Assembly: GCA_030673345.1 (NCBI GenBank)
Contig: DAOVJH010000113.1
Location: forward strand, 1 to 5,620
Length of the DNA stretch: 5,620 nt
Reading direction: 5' to 3'
Source of the DNA: Pseudomonadota bacterium
GTDB lineage: Bacteria; Pseudomonadota; Gammaproteobacteria; SZUA-229
A program made the translations under genes and the position numbers. The notes beneath the pieces were generated by a model. That model was not told the origin of the DNA. It saw nothing but the letters and a program-made list of their open reading frames with translations, and did no database searches. Shown in pieces: positions 5,109 through 5,620 of the stretch (position 1 is the stretch's first letter; each line of letters opens with the position of its first letter).

Positions 5109-5620
5109 TCAGTGTCTCTGCGATTCAGGTTTTTCTTTTTTCATTTTAAAATATTTTATTTTTTTGATGTAACGGTCGGCCAGGCTGCTATTGGTCTGAT
5201 TGCCGTAATGCAGTGACCGGTAAGCTTTGAATATAAATGCCAGGTCGTTCCTGGTCTTTACGGGAACGGTTAGTTCGTCATAGATGCGGGTTTCGAAAGC
5301 ACGGGGACCTTCATTAAAGTGTCGTCGGATGCCGCGGCGTTCTAGTTTCAGACAAAAGATATTGTAGTAATGCTGTATACGATCTTTATCACTGGCGTTA
5401 TGTGTGAACAGCAGCCAGCTGATGATGGCGCCGGTAACCGTCAAACTGAGTACCAGAAGCATGATGAGGTCCGAAGAAGTAACGCTTTCGAAACCGAGTG
5501 ACTTTAACAACTCATCCTGTTTTTTCTGGTTGAAGCCGATGACCCACTGGTTCCAGTTGTTTTGAAAACTGTCATACAGGTAAGCGATGTTTTTGAAGAG
5601 TTCATTATCTGATACCAGCA
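5109..5620 (-). CDS. TgpA-type membrane transglutaminase (DUF3488/DUF4129), C-terminal fragment
   Basis: The frame is open from the right edge of the window down to TGA at 5111-5109, giving 169 complete codons. The apparent start at 5510 is a TTG Leu codon inside the gene. Upstream of it the protein reads YLYDSFQNNWNQWVIGFNQ and then KKQDELLKSLGF, the stretch that precedes the last membrane helix in TgpA-like proteins. One TM helix follows (about 5475-5405). A cytoplasmic DUF4129-like tail comes next, containing YYNIFCLKLERRGIRRH, NEGPRAFETRIYDEL and AFIFKAYRSLHYG. The family has an N-terminal multi-helix DUF3488 part and a periplasmic transglutaminase domain; both would lie beyond the window. 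Family members commonly follow MoxR ATPase and DUF58 genes, which would be expected outside the right edge. The role in envelope biology is poorly understood. The tail ends in a Lys-rich segment (YIKKIKYFKMKKEK). Confidence 0.85.
   Translation of the reverse strand, partial: LVSDNELFKNIAYLYDSFQNNWNQWVIGFNQKKQDELLKSLGFESVTSSDLIMLLVLSLTVTGAIISWLLFTHNASDKDRIQHYYNIFCLKLERRGIRRHFNEGPRAFETRIYDELTVPVKTRNDLAFIFKAYRSLHYGNQTNSSLADRYIKKIKYFKMKKEKPESQRH

Overview
The window reads as chromosomal DNA of a Gram-negative bacterium, most likely a gammaproteobacterium. The evidence is an outer-membrane beta-barrel ending in phenylalanine, a periplasmic FecR-domain protein with a Tat-like leader, a LapG-type protease fragment, and moderate base composition. 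No mobile element, tRNA, rRNA or CRISPR array was seen. The genus cannot be named from this sequence alone.

Left part (1-4140): four genes that look like one surface or biofilm signalling neighbourhood. The window opens inside the 3' end of a transglutaminase-like cysteine peptidase (BTLCP/LapG family, + strand, stop at 151). Forty bases later, and probably in the same transcript, lies a 679-residue membrane receptor (192-2231, +) built as TM, periplasmic dCache-like sensor, TM, PAS, HD-GYP. Its HD-GYP domain has lost nearly all metal ligands (HD to AN, H to N, HH to KN, D to N) but keeps DGSGYP, so it is probably a binding or signalling module and not a phosphodiesterase. Convergent to it is an exported FecR-domain protein (2329-3060, -). 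Divergent from that, across a 192-base regulatory gap, is an outer-membrane beta-barrel (3253-4140, +).

Right part (4165-5620): housekeeping-like genes. A cupin (4366-4641, -) is followed by a 61-residue two-helix membrane protein (4165-4350, -), probably co-transcribed. A WCSPC thioredoxin (4736-5086, +) is divergent from the cupin. The gap between them contains a 33-base imperfect palindrome whose two ends are exact TATAAT boxes pointing in opposite directions. The window closes inside the 3' end of a TgpA-type (DUF3488/DUF4129) membrane transglutaminase (5109 to beyond 5620, -).

Working model (inference): the LapG-like protease and the transmembrane degenerate HD-GYP protein form a control pair analogous to LapG/LapD. 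The HD-GYP protein would be the inner-membrane signal receptor, and the FecR protein and beta-barrel would be envelope partners. No adhesin, ABC transporter or GGDEF/EAL protein is visible here, so the substrate and the nucleotide connection remain unproven.
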